The notes under the pieces: generated by a model
What the model was told of the DNA's origin: nothing
Database searches by the model: none
What the model saw: the letters and a program-made list of their open reading frames with translations, nothing else
From: Candidatus Nitrospira nitrificans
Lineage (GTDB): Bacteria; Nitrospirota; Nitrospiria; Nitrospirales; Nitrospiraceae
NCBI RefSeq assembly: GCF_001458775.1
Contig: NZ_CZPZ01000031.1
Span: 184,075-248,074, forward strand
Length of the DNA stretch: 64,000 nucleotides
Direction of reading: 5' to 3'
In this document: piece after piece, positions 26,756 through 34,940 of the stretch
How positions within the stretch are numbered: the stretch's first letter is position 1
How the letters are laid out: every line of letters starts with the position of its first letter
Program-made: the position numbers and the translations under genes

Positions 26756-27681
26756 TCGATCTTTCCACAACGATCGCCGGCGTAACGTTCCCCCGTTGTT
26801 TCATGAATGCGTCGGGAGCGCTCTGCGTCACACGGGACGAGCTCGAGTCCCTGGGGAAATCCGGCGCGGGGGCGATCGTCACGAAGTCGATGACCATTGA
26901 GTCACGCCAAGGCAACCCGACGCCACGGTATCACGGATTTCCCGGGGGGTCGATCAACTCGATGGGCCTTCCCAACCTTGGCTATCGAGCCTACGCCGAG
27001 ATGATCCCTCATCTCAAGCGGTTCGGAAAGCCCGTGATCGCCAGCGTGGCCGGACTTGGGGAGGAAGATTTTCCGACCATCGCGGAAGCGATCAATGCCG
27101 CCAAGCCGGATCTCATCGAGGTCAATCTCTCTTGCCCGAATATTCCAGGGAAGCCCCAAATTGGCTACGATCCGGAAACTTCCGAACGCGTGCTCAAAAA
27201 GGTTCGGCGTCTCATCACGGTTCCGATGGGCGTGAAGCTGCCGCCGTACTTCGATCCGGCGCATCATGAAGCCATGGGGAAGGTACTTGGGCGTTGCGGA
27301 GTCGACTTTCTCAATATGATCAATTCGGTGGGCAACGGCCTGGTTGTCGATCCGGAACGTGAAGCCGTCGTCATTAAACCGAAAGGCGGATTCGGCGGGT
27401 TGGGCGGGCGACTGATCAAGCCCGTGGCCCTGGCGAACGTCCGCGCCTTCTATAAGCTGTTTGATGGGAAGATGCCGATCATCGGAACCGGAGGAATTGT
27501 CGAGGGGATCGATGTGTTCGAACATTTCCTGTGCGGCGCGTCGGCGGTTCAAATCGGGACGGTGTTGGTGGAGGAAGGGTTGGATGTGTTCGGACGACTG
27601 GAAGCGGAATTGACGGCGGTTTTGATGAGAAAAGGATACCAGTCGATTGTGGAATGTCAGGGACGGCTCAAGGAATTATGA
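26752..27681 (+). CDS. Dihydroorotate dehydrogenase, class 1A-like (fumarate type)
   Basis: A 309-residue FMN enzyme of pyrimidine synthesis (dihydroorotate to orotate). VNLSCPNIPGKPQIGYD carries the Cys active-site base of class 1 enzymes; VKLPPYFD, NSVGNGL, VIKPKGGFGGLGG and GTGGIVEGIDVFEHFLCGAS follow. The wording closely resembles Lactococcus PyrDA, the soluble fumarate-using class 1A enzyme, rather than the membrane class 2 form. No pyrK-type iron-sulfur partner (class 1B) is adjacent. Starts with GTG overlapping the ABC ATPase gene, so it is co-translated with it. Confidence 0.87.
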   Translation: MIDLSTTIAGVTFPRCFMNASGALCVTRDELESLGKSGAGAIVTKSMTIESRQGNPTPRYHGFPGGSINSMGLPNLGYRAYAEMIPHLKRFGKPVIASVAGLGEEDFPTIAEAINAAKPDLIEVNLSCPNIPGKPQIGYDPETSERVLKKVRRLITVPMGVKLPPYFDPAHHEAMGKVLGRCGVDFLNMINSVGNGLVVDPEREAVVIKPKGGFGGLGGRLIKPVALANVRAFYKLFDGKMPIIGTGGIVEGIDVFEHFLCGASAVQIGTVLVEEGLDVFGRLEAELTAVLMRKGYQSIVECQGRLKEL

Positions 27682-27683
27682 GC

Positions 27684-27962
27684 CTATTTTGTGCCGAAGT
27701 TGCGAGGCAGCAGGTTTTGTTGCAGGGCTTGACGCAGGAGCTGGGCGACGTTCCGGACATTGAGCCGGCGCATCAAGTTGAAACGATGGACTTCGACCGT
27801 CCGGACGCTGATGTCCAGGGCCGCGCCGATCTCACGATTGGTATGGCCTAGCGCGACCAATCGAAGGATCTCGCGTTGGCGGGGCGTTATGTGCAGAGAA
27901 GGCCTGGAACGATGTCCTACCCGATGGAGCGGGAGTGCGGTGGTGCTTTTGCTTCTGGCCAT
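27684..27962 (-). CDS. Stand-alone LuxR/GerE-type DNA-binding protein
   Basis: A 92-residue protein consisting almost only of a LuxR-type HTH: LHITPRQREILRLVALGHTN, then REIGAALDISVRTVEVHRFN. No receiver or ligand-binding domain is present, as in GerE. The ATG at 27962 has AGGAG upstream. It is convergent with the DHODH gene (2-nt gap) and divergent from the large ABC permease, whose promoter region it could control. Confidence 0.85.
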   Translation of the reverse strand: MARSKSTTALPLHRVGHRSRPSLHITPRQREILRLVALGHTNREIGAALDISVRTVEVHRFNLMRRLNVRNVAQLLRQALQQNLLPRNFGTK

Positions 27963-27998
27963 CTGTTCTCCTCTCAAATGATCTGAGATCAGTCTAGC

Positions 27999-28030
27999 AA
28001 ACGACTGGAAACGTGTAAACGAAACGACTG
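27999..28030. repeat. Direct repeat AAACGACTG in the divergent LuxR/permease region
   Basis: AAACGACTG occurs at 27999-28007 and again at 28022-28030, 23 bp apart (about two helical turns), between the luxR-type gene and the permease gene. Possible binding sites for the regulator; this is inference from position. Confidence 0.4.
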
Positions 28031-28105
28031 ATTTGTGCTCAGCGCGCGGATGTATAGATCACGGCCAATAAGACTTCTCTCAGCAGGAAATTGCTCTCAC
28101 GCTCA

Positions 28106-30721
28106 ATGCCTGTCTTTGTAAGGGCATTACTCCTTCTTCTTGCCTCTCATGTCCGGCAATGGCCGGTACGCACACTGCTGACGATCGTCGGGGTCGCGCT
28201 CGGCGTATCGGCCTCCGTCGCCGTGCGGACTGCCAATATCGACGTGCTGCGGTCCTTTGAAGAGGCAGTCTTGACGGTGGCTGGTCCAACGACCTTGGAG
28301 GTGTCCGGAGGGGAGACCGGACTTAATGAACAAGTCATTATACAGGTCAGAACCATCGCCGGAGTGACGTCTGCATCGCCGGTGATTCTACAGACGGCCG
28401 TTCGCCTGAGGGGAGAGCAAGTCGACCAAGCGGTGCAAGTGGTGGGACTGGATCTTCTGGCCGAATTCAATACACGCGGGTTCCGCATGAGCCAGCCGTC
28501 GACAGAAAGCCAATTGATGGGCATGATCGAGCCACAGGCGGTGTTCTTGGGAAGCCGATTGGCCACGGAGTGGAATCTGTCGGTTGATGATCAGGTCGAT
28601 CTTCTACTTGGGTCTAGGCGTTTTACCTGTCGGGTCGCAGGGATTCTTCACAATGAGCCGGACCGACCCTCCTCATGGGGACGCATGGTCGTGATGGATA
28701 TCGCCGCCGCACAAATTACGTTCGGGATGGTCGGGAAACTGGATCGAATCGATATCGTGACCGACGAAAGAAAAACCGTCGAAGAAGTAGCACGGGACTT
28801 ACGGGCTGTGTTGCCTTCCTATTTGACGGTGGAACGGCCGGTCAACAGAACTAGGCAGGTTGAGCAAATGGTGCGCGCCTTTCGCCTCAATCTGACGGTG
28901 TTGAGCTGGGTCGGCCTGTTGGTCGGAATGTTCTTGATCTATAACACGATGGCCTTTGCCGTCGCCCAGAGGAGACGGGAAATCGGAATCTATCGAGCCA
29001 TCGGGATGACTCAGTCTCGGGTCGCGTTGTTGTTTTTGACGGAAGCCGGGTTCTTTGGATTGTTGGGAGGACTCGCCGGAAGCGTGGCAGGGGTGGCGCT
29101 GGCGCAAGAGCTGGTGGCTCTGCTCAGTCGAACGATTTCGGATCTCTATGCTCCGGTCGGTGCCGGGGAAGGAGGACTATTCCAGACCGGTCAATTCTGG
29201 AGCATGATGCTCGAAGGCATTGTGATCGGATGCGTCATGTCCATGCTCGGCGCCGTCGGCCCCAGCCTGGATGCCAGCCGAACCGCAACCGTGCGAGCGT
29301 TGGCTCCCGGCGACTATGAAGCAAGTCAGCAACTACGAGTGGGAACGCTCGCCGCGCTCGGGTTGAGCTTGCTCGTGATGACGGGACTCTTGAGCCTGCC
29401 GGGACCCATTAGTGGAGTTCCTGTCATGGGGTATGCGGCAACGCTTTGTCTGTTGGCCGGTCTGGCCTGTCTGGCCCCGATGTGTGTCACCGGATGGCGG
29501 CGTCCGCGACGATATGTGGGACGCGCAGGGGGAGTGGGGGGAGTCATGAGAGGGATCGCCGTCGAGCATGCATCGCGCAGTCCCGGCCGAAATGGGGTGA
29601 CCGTCTCCGCTTTAATGGTGGGATTGGCGATTATGATCGGCGTGCTGGTCATGGTGCGAAGTTTTCGCCATACGGTCGAATTATGGGTTACCGATACGGT
29701 TCTTGCCGATCTGGTCGTGGCACCCTCTCTGTGGCTGCGGGGCACGGAAATCGGAGGCGCCGGCCGGAGTCTTCCGCCCTCGTGGTTGAGTATCTTATCA
29801 TCGACCCCGGGTGTCGCGGCAGTCGATAGCTATCGTGATGTCCGGGTGGAGGTAAACGGTCAACGGGTGGCTATTGTCTCGCGAGATCTGCGGTTGCATG
29901 CCCAATGGAGCCGGTATCTCGTGCGCCGGGGCGATTCTTCGGAACAGCTCATACGGGCAGCCGATACCCGTGGTCTCCTCGTCTCTGAGGTGTTGGCCGA
30001 TCGGCTTGGGGTGGAAGAGGGATCGACGCTTGACATTCTGACGCCGAGCGGTCCCGCGCGATTCCCGATCGTAGCCGTGTTCTATGACTATTCGACGGAT
30101 GGAGGGAAGCTGCTCATGGATCGGGCGCTGTACCAGTCGCTCTGGCACGATGATTTGGCCACGGTATTCCCCGTCTACATGAGCGCTGGGTCAAGTATCG
30201 AACGCGTGAGAGAACGAATCCTCGAGCAACTGAGCGGCGCAGCCGGCGGAGGACTTCCGCCGCTTGTGATCAGTAATACTGAATTGCGGAAAGAAATTCT
30301 CGACATCTTTGATCGCACCTTTCTGTTGACCTATGTGCTGGAGGCCATCGCGATCGTGATCGCCATGCTGGGGATCGTCAATACACTGGTGACGTCCGTC
30401 CTTGAACGTCGCAGGGAATTTGCGACGCTACGGGCCATCGGCGGCAGCCCGGAGCAAATTCGACAGCTCGTGTTATGGGAGGCGGCCTATCTTGGCGCGG
30501 TGGGGATTGCGTTGGGCCTCATCGGTGGGGGACTGCTGTCGCTGTTACTTATCAAGGTCATCAATAAGCAATCGTTCGGGTGGACGATTCAGATGATTGT
30601 TCCGATCGGTGCGCTTGTTCAGGCCGTGGGGCTCGCGGCGGTTGCCACCTTGGTGGCGGGCTACTTCCCGGCCCGCTGGGCCGCGCGACAGCCGGTGGTG
30701 GAAGGGCTCCGGGAAGAATAA
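28106..30721 (+). CDS. Large ABC transporter permease, FtsX superfamily
   Basis: About 871 residues with the duplicated FtsX layout: an N-terminal helix (VRTLLTIVGVALGVSASVAV), a MacB-type extracellular domain, three helices around 270-410, and further helices near 415-460. The second half then repeats the pattern with a second extracellular domain (~520-720) and three C-terminal helices. The motif RRREIGIYRAIGMTQSRV and its repeat ERRREFATLRAIGGSPEQI mark the two FtsX cores. It is the likely partner of the ATPase at 26057-26755. The ATG at 28106 is used; a TTG at 28091 is an alternative. Substrate is unknown; lipoprotein or lipid export is typical for the group. Confidence 0.85.
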   Translation: MPVFVRALLLLLASHVRQWPVRTLLTIVGVALGVSASVAVRTANIDVLRSFEEAVLTVAGPTTLEVSGGETGLNEQVIIQVRTIAGVTSASPVILQTAVRLRGEQVDQAVQVVGLDLLAEFNTRGFRMSQPSTESQLMGMIEPQAVFLGSRLATEWNLSVDDQVDLLLGSRRFTCRVAGILHNEPDRPSSWGRMVVMDIAAAQITFGMVGKLDRIDIVTDERKTVEEVARDLRAVLPSYLTVERPVNRTRQVEQMVRAFRLNLTVLSWVGLLVGMFLIYNTMAFAVAQRRREIGIYRAIGMTQSRVALLFLTEAGFFGLLGGLAGSVAGVALAQELVALLSRTISDLYAPVGAGEGGLFQTGQFWSMMLEGIVIGCVMSMLGAVGPSLDASRTATVRALAPGDYEASQQLRVGTLAALGLSLLVMTGLLSLPGPISGVPVMGYAATLCLLAGLACLAPMCVTGWRRPRRYVGRAGGVGGVMRGIAVEHASRSPGRNGVTVSALMVGLAIMIGVLVMVRSFRHTVELWVTDTVLADLVVAPSLWLRGTEIGGAGRSLPPSWLSILSSTPGVAAVDSYRDVRVEVNGQRVAIVSRDLRLHAQWSRYLVRRGDSSEQLIRAADTRGLLVSEVLADRLGVEEGSTLDILTPSGPARFPIVAVFYDYSTDGGKLLMDRALYQSLWHDDLATVFPVYMSAGSSIERVRERILEQLSGAAGGGLPPLVISNTELRKEILDIFDRTFLLTYVLEAIAIVIAMLGIVNTLVTSVLERRREFATLRAIGGSPEQIRQLVLWEAAYLGAVGIALGLIGGGLLSLLLIKVINKQSFGWTIQMIVPIGALVQAVGLAAVATLVAGYFPARWAARQPVVEGLREE

Positions 30722-30757
30722 GAGCGACGACTGTATGACGACTTCCGCAGAGACGGC

Positions 30758-31117
30758 TCACGTCATGGAGCCGCGTCCGTATTTGTCGAGCAACCGTTGA
30801 AGGTCCTCAGGAATGGGCATGGACTGAAACGGAGGGACGCGAGCCCCGCCAGGATTGCCGATCGGCACCCACATTCGTGAGAAGAGCAACGCTCCCAACA
30901 TCCTTGGGATTTGACCGGTAATTTCCACTATATCTCGACGCTTCCAACCGACTTTCAGCATCCACCAATGAGATCTGGCATGTTCAATCGAAAACGATTG
31001 TCCTAAGATGTGCGCCCGCTCAAGATGGGAAAATGCGAGTCGAAAGTCTCCGGCGTCGTACTGGCCGACTGCCTTCGTCATCTCGGTCTCATAGGCTCGT
31101 CGAAGCTCGGGGTGCAT
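30758..31117 (-). CDS. DUF3703 family protein
   Basis: About 119 residues. The family pattern is visible in ERAHILGQ, then HARSHWWMLKVGWKRRD, and near the C-terminus WVPIGNPGGARVPPFQSMPIP. The function of DUF3703 is unknown; relatives are often found near metal-resistance genes. The ATG at 31117 with GAGGG upstream is preferred over the one at 31123. It is convergent with the permease gene. Confidence 0.75.
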   Translation of the reverse strand: MHPELRRAYETEMTKAVGQYDAGDFRLAFSHLERAHILGQSFSIEHARSHWWMLKVGWKRRDIVEITGQIPRMLGALLFSRMWVPIGNPGGARVPPFQSMPIPEDLQRLLDKYGRGSMT

Positions 31118-31188
31118 GTTCATCCCTCAGTGGAATTGCTCTCCGTTACTGTACGCGAGGAATGATGGGAAACCAAGGTGCCGACGCA

Positions 31189-31459
31189 ATGGTTGACGTC
31201 TCGTTTCTTTTGCATGGAGGCACATCACCGAGGAGCATTGCGAGCTTGCCGGGTTGCGTTCGGAAGTACTTGATACTGTATCGCATCCGGCGCGGGTCTT
31301 GCTCGGAGGCGATGTGAATTGATTGCAGTTCGTGAATTGGAAGTGGGGAAGCATCTCGTGGTCGCGTATCGAGAATATACCGACGACGGCTTTGTCATTA
31401 CGGCGTGTCTCACCCGTCGTATTCGGTCTCTTGAGAAGAGGAGGAAGCTATGGCCATAG
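31189..31459 (+). pseudogene. Frameshifted small gene upstream of a DUF2283-type gene
   Basis: Two frames together give one continuous protein-like sequence. One frame reads AWRHITEEHCELAGLRSEVLDT then HPARVLLGGD up to a stop at 31320-31322. The next reads ELIAVRELEVGKHLVVAY and VITACLTRRIRSLEKRR to the stop at 31457-31459. They join at ~31314-31317 by one missing base. The start is also out of frame: the ATG at 31189 lies in a third frame and would need an indel near the T-rich run at 31203-31212. The family resembles short proteins encoded next to DUF2283 genes; I know no proven function. Broken gene or sequencing error cannot be told apart here. Confidence 0.6.
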
Positions 31460-31693
31460 CAGACATCCAGGAATACTTGAAGCTGATTCCGGCCGTAAAC
31501 CGAGCACCGCAACAGGCTGTGTGGCTCACGTACGATGCCGAGGCCGACACGCTCTACGTGAACTATAAAAAAGCCCAGCCATGCCGCTGACAGCGAGATG
31601 ACCGATGACGACGTGATCGTCCGCTATGAGGGGGAAGAAGTTATCGGCTTTACTGTATTGCATGCCAGCAAACGGCTGAACAAAGCGGCCTAG
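31450..31693 (+). pseudogene. DUF2283-type gene with a frameshift in an A6 run
   Basis: The ATG at 31450 with GAGGAGGAAG upstream opens a frame reading VWLTYDAEADTLYVNYKK, the DUF2283 pattern, but it stops at 31588-31590. Skipping one A in the run at 31567-31572 restores a frame reading MTDDDVIVRYEGEEVIGFTV to the stop at 31691-31693, which completes the domain. The start overlaps the end of the preceding broken gene by 10 nt, as in a co-translated pair. Confidence 0.7.
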
Positions 31694-31875
31694 TTTCTGA
31701 AGGAATGCTTCGGCACATGCCTGCCCTGTACCAGAGGCGCTTATCCGCCGATAATAATTACGATAAAACGATAATGAGCGGTCGGTGCGCGCAAACGAGG
31801 TATGGAATAGGAGAAAGTCGAAGAGAGTTATCCGCTGGCGGCAATCACGAAAAAACGAAAATTAGCCAGCAGGTC

Positions 31876-31890
31876 AACCGAAGGTCGGTT
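31876..31890 (-). terminator. Possible 3' hairpin of the tRNA transcript
   Basis: AACCGA and TCGGTT form a perfect 6-bp stem with a 3-nt loop immediately downstream of the tRNA CCA end. T-rich sequence follows only after ~15 nt on the minus strand, so terminator function is tentative. Confidence 0.35.
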
Positions 31891-31891
31891 T

Positions 31892-31967
31892 TGGTGGCGG
31901 TGGGCCGGATTGAACGGCCGACCCGCGGCTTATGAGTCCGCTGCTCTGCCAACTGAGCTACACCGCC
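31892..31967 (-). tRNA. tRNA with CAT anticodon (probably tRNA-Met)
   Basis: 76 nt on the minus strand fold as a full cloverleaf: acceptor GGCGGTG/CACCGCC, D-stem GCTC/GAGC, anticodon loop CTCATAA, T-stem GGCCG/CGGCC with T-loop TTCAATC, encoded CCA end. The anticodon stem GCGGA/GCCGC has an A-G mismatch next to the loop. CAT reads Met, but a lysidine-modified tRNA-Ile2 also carries CAT in the gene. Elongator Met is the likelier call. Confidence 0.9.
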
Positions 31968-32210
31968 ACGATATTATCTGCAGCTTTCAGGGTCTTATTT
32001 AACCGGTACTTGTACCATGCCCCTAGGTCTTCAGGCAAGGCAGGGGGATAGCGCTGTTCCCATCGCGCAGCCCATCCCTGCGCGTGGATGGCAGCGCACC
32101 AACCGCGCGCGCCGAAGAGTCAGGCCGACGGTCGCACGCGGTGTGAGACGTCATGGAGAAAGCTGCTCAAAACCTGCTATGGTTTTGCGAGGCCGTTCGA
32201 GAGGATGAAG

Positions 32211-33074
32211 ATGTCGATCGGAGACAGTCGCGCGGTGGTCATCACGGGAGCTTCCACTGGAATCGGAGCGGCCTGTGCGTTGCATCTTGATCGATTGGGT
32301 TTCGCCGTGTTCGCCGGAGTACGGAAATCTGAAGACGGCGTGGTCCTTCAAAAGGCCGGTTCCGATCGGCTGGTCCCGGTGGAACTCGATGTGACCGATC
32401 TGGCAACCATTCAGAAGTCTTACGCAGTGGTTGTGGAAGCGACGAGGGATCGCGGACTCTTTGGACTCATTAACAATGCCGGGATTGCAGTCGTGGCGCC
32501 GCTTGAAGCCGTACCGATCGCCGACCTCCGTCAGCAGCTTGAGGTCAATGTCGTCGGGCAGGTGGCCGTCACCCAAGCGTTTCTTCCATTAGTCCGGCAG
32601 GCAAGGGGACGAATCGTCAATATGGGCTCTATCGCAGGACTTTCAACGATGCCGCTGATGGGTCCCTATTCGGCATCGAAGTTCGCGCTCGAAGCCATTA
32701 CAGACGCCTTGCGTCTCGAAGTCCAGCAATGGGGAATCCATGTTTCGATTATCGAGCCGGGCGCGATCACGACGCCTATTTGGAACAAGTCGGCGATCGA
32801 GGCAGCTGAGCGAGAGGCGGCCATCGAGACGGAACTTCGAACTCTCTATAAGCCTGTCGTGGCTGCGGTGAGAAAGGTCGTGGGAGAAGCCTCGAAACGG
32901 GCGATTTCGCCTGACGCCGTCGCAAGAGTGGTTGAAGACGCGTTGACCGCGTCGACTCCCAAAACGCGGTATCTCGTTGGGACTGACGCCAAGCTCCGCG
33001 CGTTGATGGTCAAACTTCTTCCCGATCGGATCTCAGATCGAATGCTTACCTGGATCTTGAAGCTTCCCCACTGA
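32211..33074 (+). CDS. Short-chain dehydrogenase/reductase
   Basis: A 287-residue classical SDR. VVITGASTGIGAACAL is the NAD(P)-binding TGxxxGIG motif, INNAGIAVVAPLE the NNAG motif, and MGPYSASKFALEAITDAL holds the catalytic Tyr-x-x-x-Lys with Ser in MGSIAGLS. The substrate is unknown. The ATG at 32211 is preferred because GAGAGG ends 6 nt upstream; an ATG at 32205 is too close to it. A 7-bp perfect inverted repeat (CAAAACC 32168-32174 / GGTTTTG 32181-32187) lies just upstream and could be an operator. Confidence 0.9.
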   Translation: MSIGDSRAVVITGASTGIGAACALHLDRLGFAVFAGVRKSEDGVVLQKAGSDRLVPVELDVTDLATIQKSYAVVVEATRDRGLFGLINNAGIAVVAPLEAVPIADLRQQLEVNVVGQVAVTQAFLPLVRQARGRIVNMGSIAGLSTMPLMGPYSASKFALEAITDALRLEVQQWGIHVSIIEPGAITTPIWNKSAIEAAEREAAIETELRTLYKPVVAAVRKVVGEASKRAISPDAVARVVEDALTASTPKTRYLVGTDAKLRALMVKLLPDRISDRMLTWILKLPH

Positions 33075-33334
33075 GCGCACACCGCCATCTCCGCAATGAT
33101 TTCTTATTCAGACGGGTCACGGATCCAAAGCGGACGGTTGAGCCGGTTCTCGCATGCGGCAGTGCGTGGCCGAAAGGATGATGCGCCTCGTACTGGGTTG
33201 TTACATGTTTGGTGCGGTTGGATGTCCGATCGAATTTAGATTGAGGTTTCAGGCAATCTCATGTAGTCAGAGAAGTCAGCAGGTGGCCATGTGTGAAGTC
33301 CTGTCATTCGTCGGAGAGAGGACCGGCTGTAACT

Positions 33335-34165
33335 ATGTGCGCGCGCGTTGTTCAGCGTTTCGGAGCGATGGCGATTATCGTCGCAGCCGTGTCGCTCCAC
33401 TGGCCGTCGGAGGCATTCGCTGTCCGTCCCTTCGTGACCGACGACGCGCGAATTGTCTACAAAGGGCAGTTCGAAGTGGAGTCTTTCGCAGGGGTAAGCA
33501 TGGCGGACGGCAGCAGGCCGGTTGTCGAGGCCCGCTCGATTCAGGGCCTGGCGCTTACGGACAGATTCGAACTGATTGCCGGTGGATTCGGGTTCACCTA
33601 CCAAGGTGGCCAGGCGCGCCCTCTGGATATGCTTGTCCAGCCGAAGTACGTCATCCACCGATCATTCGGCATGATTCCATCGATCTCGGTCGCCGCGGCG
33701 TCACTTTTCCCGCTCAGTGGAAACACACAGCACTGGGATTCCTATACGATGGCGCACGTCAGTTGGTTTCTCTTTACGCCCGAGAATAGTACGGACCCCT
33801 ACGATAACGACTTGGCCATCCATGTGAATCTTGGAACGAAGAATCGGTATGACGCCGGCTCGGCAACCTATCAGATGAAGTTCTATTGGGCCGCCGGGTT
33901 CGAGGTGATCACCTTCTCACGTGAACTGCGATTTCTTGCCGAGACGTTCAATGGCGATCCTTTTGGATTTGAGGAGAAATTTCCGGCTTATCAAACCGGG
34001 TTCCGTTGGTACAGGACGCCGACTATGCAGGTGGATCTGGTCTTTCGAGGCATTCGGAACACGACGGAAGACGTTCGCTTTGTCGCAGGAGGCGGCGGTT
34101 TGCCGGAAGAATGGAATTACACTATTCAGGTCGGGTTTCGATTTCTTATCGACGTCTTCCGCTAG
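33335..34165 (+). CDS. Putative outer-membrane beta-barrel protein
   Basis: A 276-residue exported protein. The signal peptide spans ~1-29 and ends A-F-A before VRPFVTDDARIV, a start typical of MetA-pathway/transporter-type barrels. The rest alternates hydrophobic and polar residues, rich in aromatic pairs, and ends in Phe-Arg after FRFLIDV, consistent with a C-terminal barrel strand. The function is unknown. A small lipoprotein gene follows after 13 nt and may be co-transcribed. Confidence 0.65.
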   Translation: MCARVVQRFGAMAIIVAAVSLHWPSEAFAVRPFVTDDARIVYKGQFEVESFAGVSMADGSRPVVEARSIQGLALTDRFELIAGGFGFTYQGGQARPLDMLVQPKYVIHRSFGMIPSISVAAASLFPLSGNTQHWDSYTMAHVSWFLFTPENSTDPYDNDLAIHVNLGTKNRYDAGSATYQMKFYWAAGFEVITFSRELRFLAETFNGDPFGFEEKFPAYQTGFRWYRTPTMQVDLVFRGIRNTTEDVRFVAGGGGLPEEWNYTIQVGFRFLIDVFR

Positions 34166-34178
34166 CGGAGGTGCAAGA

Positions 34179-34439
34179 GTGAATCGCACGGCGATGATTC
34201 GAGGAATGCTTGCTGTGGTGATCGGTAGCATGGGTTTGTCCGGATGCGGATTGGATGGGGTGACAGGCACGCTGATCCGAATCGATGGAGAGTGGTATAG
34301 CATCCAAACGCCGAAAGGCGAAGAGCTCCGAATCCACGTCGACACCCATTCGAGGAAGGACGTGGTTGCAGCGGGCGATACGGTGCATGTCTACGTGAGG
34401 AAAGACGGTCATGCGGAATTTGTTCAGAAGCTCGACTAG
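34179..34439 (+). CDS. Small lipoprotein
   Basis: An 86-residue protein starting at GTG 34179, which has a perfect SD (GGAGGT at 34167-34172, 6-nt spacing). The N-terminal hydrophobic stretch ends in the lipobox L-S-G-C. The mature ~65 residues (GVTGTLIRIDGEWYSIQT and VHVYVRKDGHAEF) look like a small beta-barrel. No known function; likely envelope partner of the preceding gene. Confidence 0.7.
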   Translation: MNRTAMIRGMLAVVIGSMGLSGCGLDGVTGTLIRIDGEWYSIQTPKGEELRIHVDTHSRKDVVAAGDTVHVYVRKDGHAEFVQKLD

Positions 34440-34450
34440 AGAAGTCGTAA

Positions 34451-34891
34451 TCAGCCGACGAGGTCCGGATTGAGACGGGTCAGCGGTTTGACGGATAGGG
34501 CCTTGATCTCATTGTAGACAATCGTGCGGCCGACTTGTCTGAGGCGACTGAAGACACCTTCGACAATCACCTGATCGCCCTCATGGACTTCCAGTTGCCC
34601 GAGGCTCACCACCTTCAATGTGCCGGCCTGGTCTTGCAGCAAGAATCCGTAGGCCGGCTGTCCTTGACGATTGGTGGCTAACTGCACGTTCATGACCTTC
34701 CCCGTGACCATGACGTCTTGATGATCGTATTGCTCTGGGTGGGCCAAGAGCTCCGCGATCTCAATCAGGCCGGCGGCCGCCGCCGGAGTCGCCGTGCCCG
34801 GTAATCCCGGCAGGCACGGGCAGATGACGAGTAGCAGCAGCACAATCACTGAGGTGACAATGGGTGAGGGAGTGGCGGATCGTATTGTCAT
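34451..34891 (-). CDS. Exported OB-fold-like protein
   Basis: A 146-residue protein with an N-terminal hydrophobic segment (~11-40) ending in Pro/Ala-rich sequence, likely a signal peptide or membrane anchor. The rest reads like an OB-fold stress/BOF-type or CcmE-like domain: QDVMVTGKVMNVQLATNRQG, then YGFLLQDQAGTLKVVS and VHEGDQVIVEGVF. The function is unknown. Convergent with the lipoprotein gene. A promoter lies so close that the mRNA would have almost no leader. Confidence 0.6.
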   Translation of the reverse strand: MTIRSATPSPIVTSVIVLLLLVICPCLPGLPGTATPAAAAGLIEIAELLAHPEQYDHQDVMVTGKVMNVQLATNRQGQPAYGFLLQDQAGTLKVVSLGQLEVHEGDQVIVEGVFSRLRQVGRTIVYNEIKALSVKPLTRLNPDLVG

Positions 34892-34902
34892 TTGGTGAAG
34901 TA

Positions 34903-34930
34903 ATTATACCGAACTGCCGGTGATAGGCAA
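34903..34930 (-). promoter_or_regulatory. Promoter with consensus -10 almost at the start codon
   Basis: On the minus strand TTGCCT (34930-34925), a 16-nt spacer and TATAAT (34908-34903). The start ATG is at 34891, only 11 nt after the -10, so a transcript would begin about 4-6 nt before the ATG and no SD fits in between. Confidence 0.6.
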
Positions 34931-34940
34931 CCCTGAAAGT

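Noticed and set aside
31705..31935. 76-codon + strand frame as a gene
   Set aside because: Its 3' part runs antisense through the tRNA and the translation is not protein-like.
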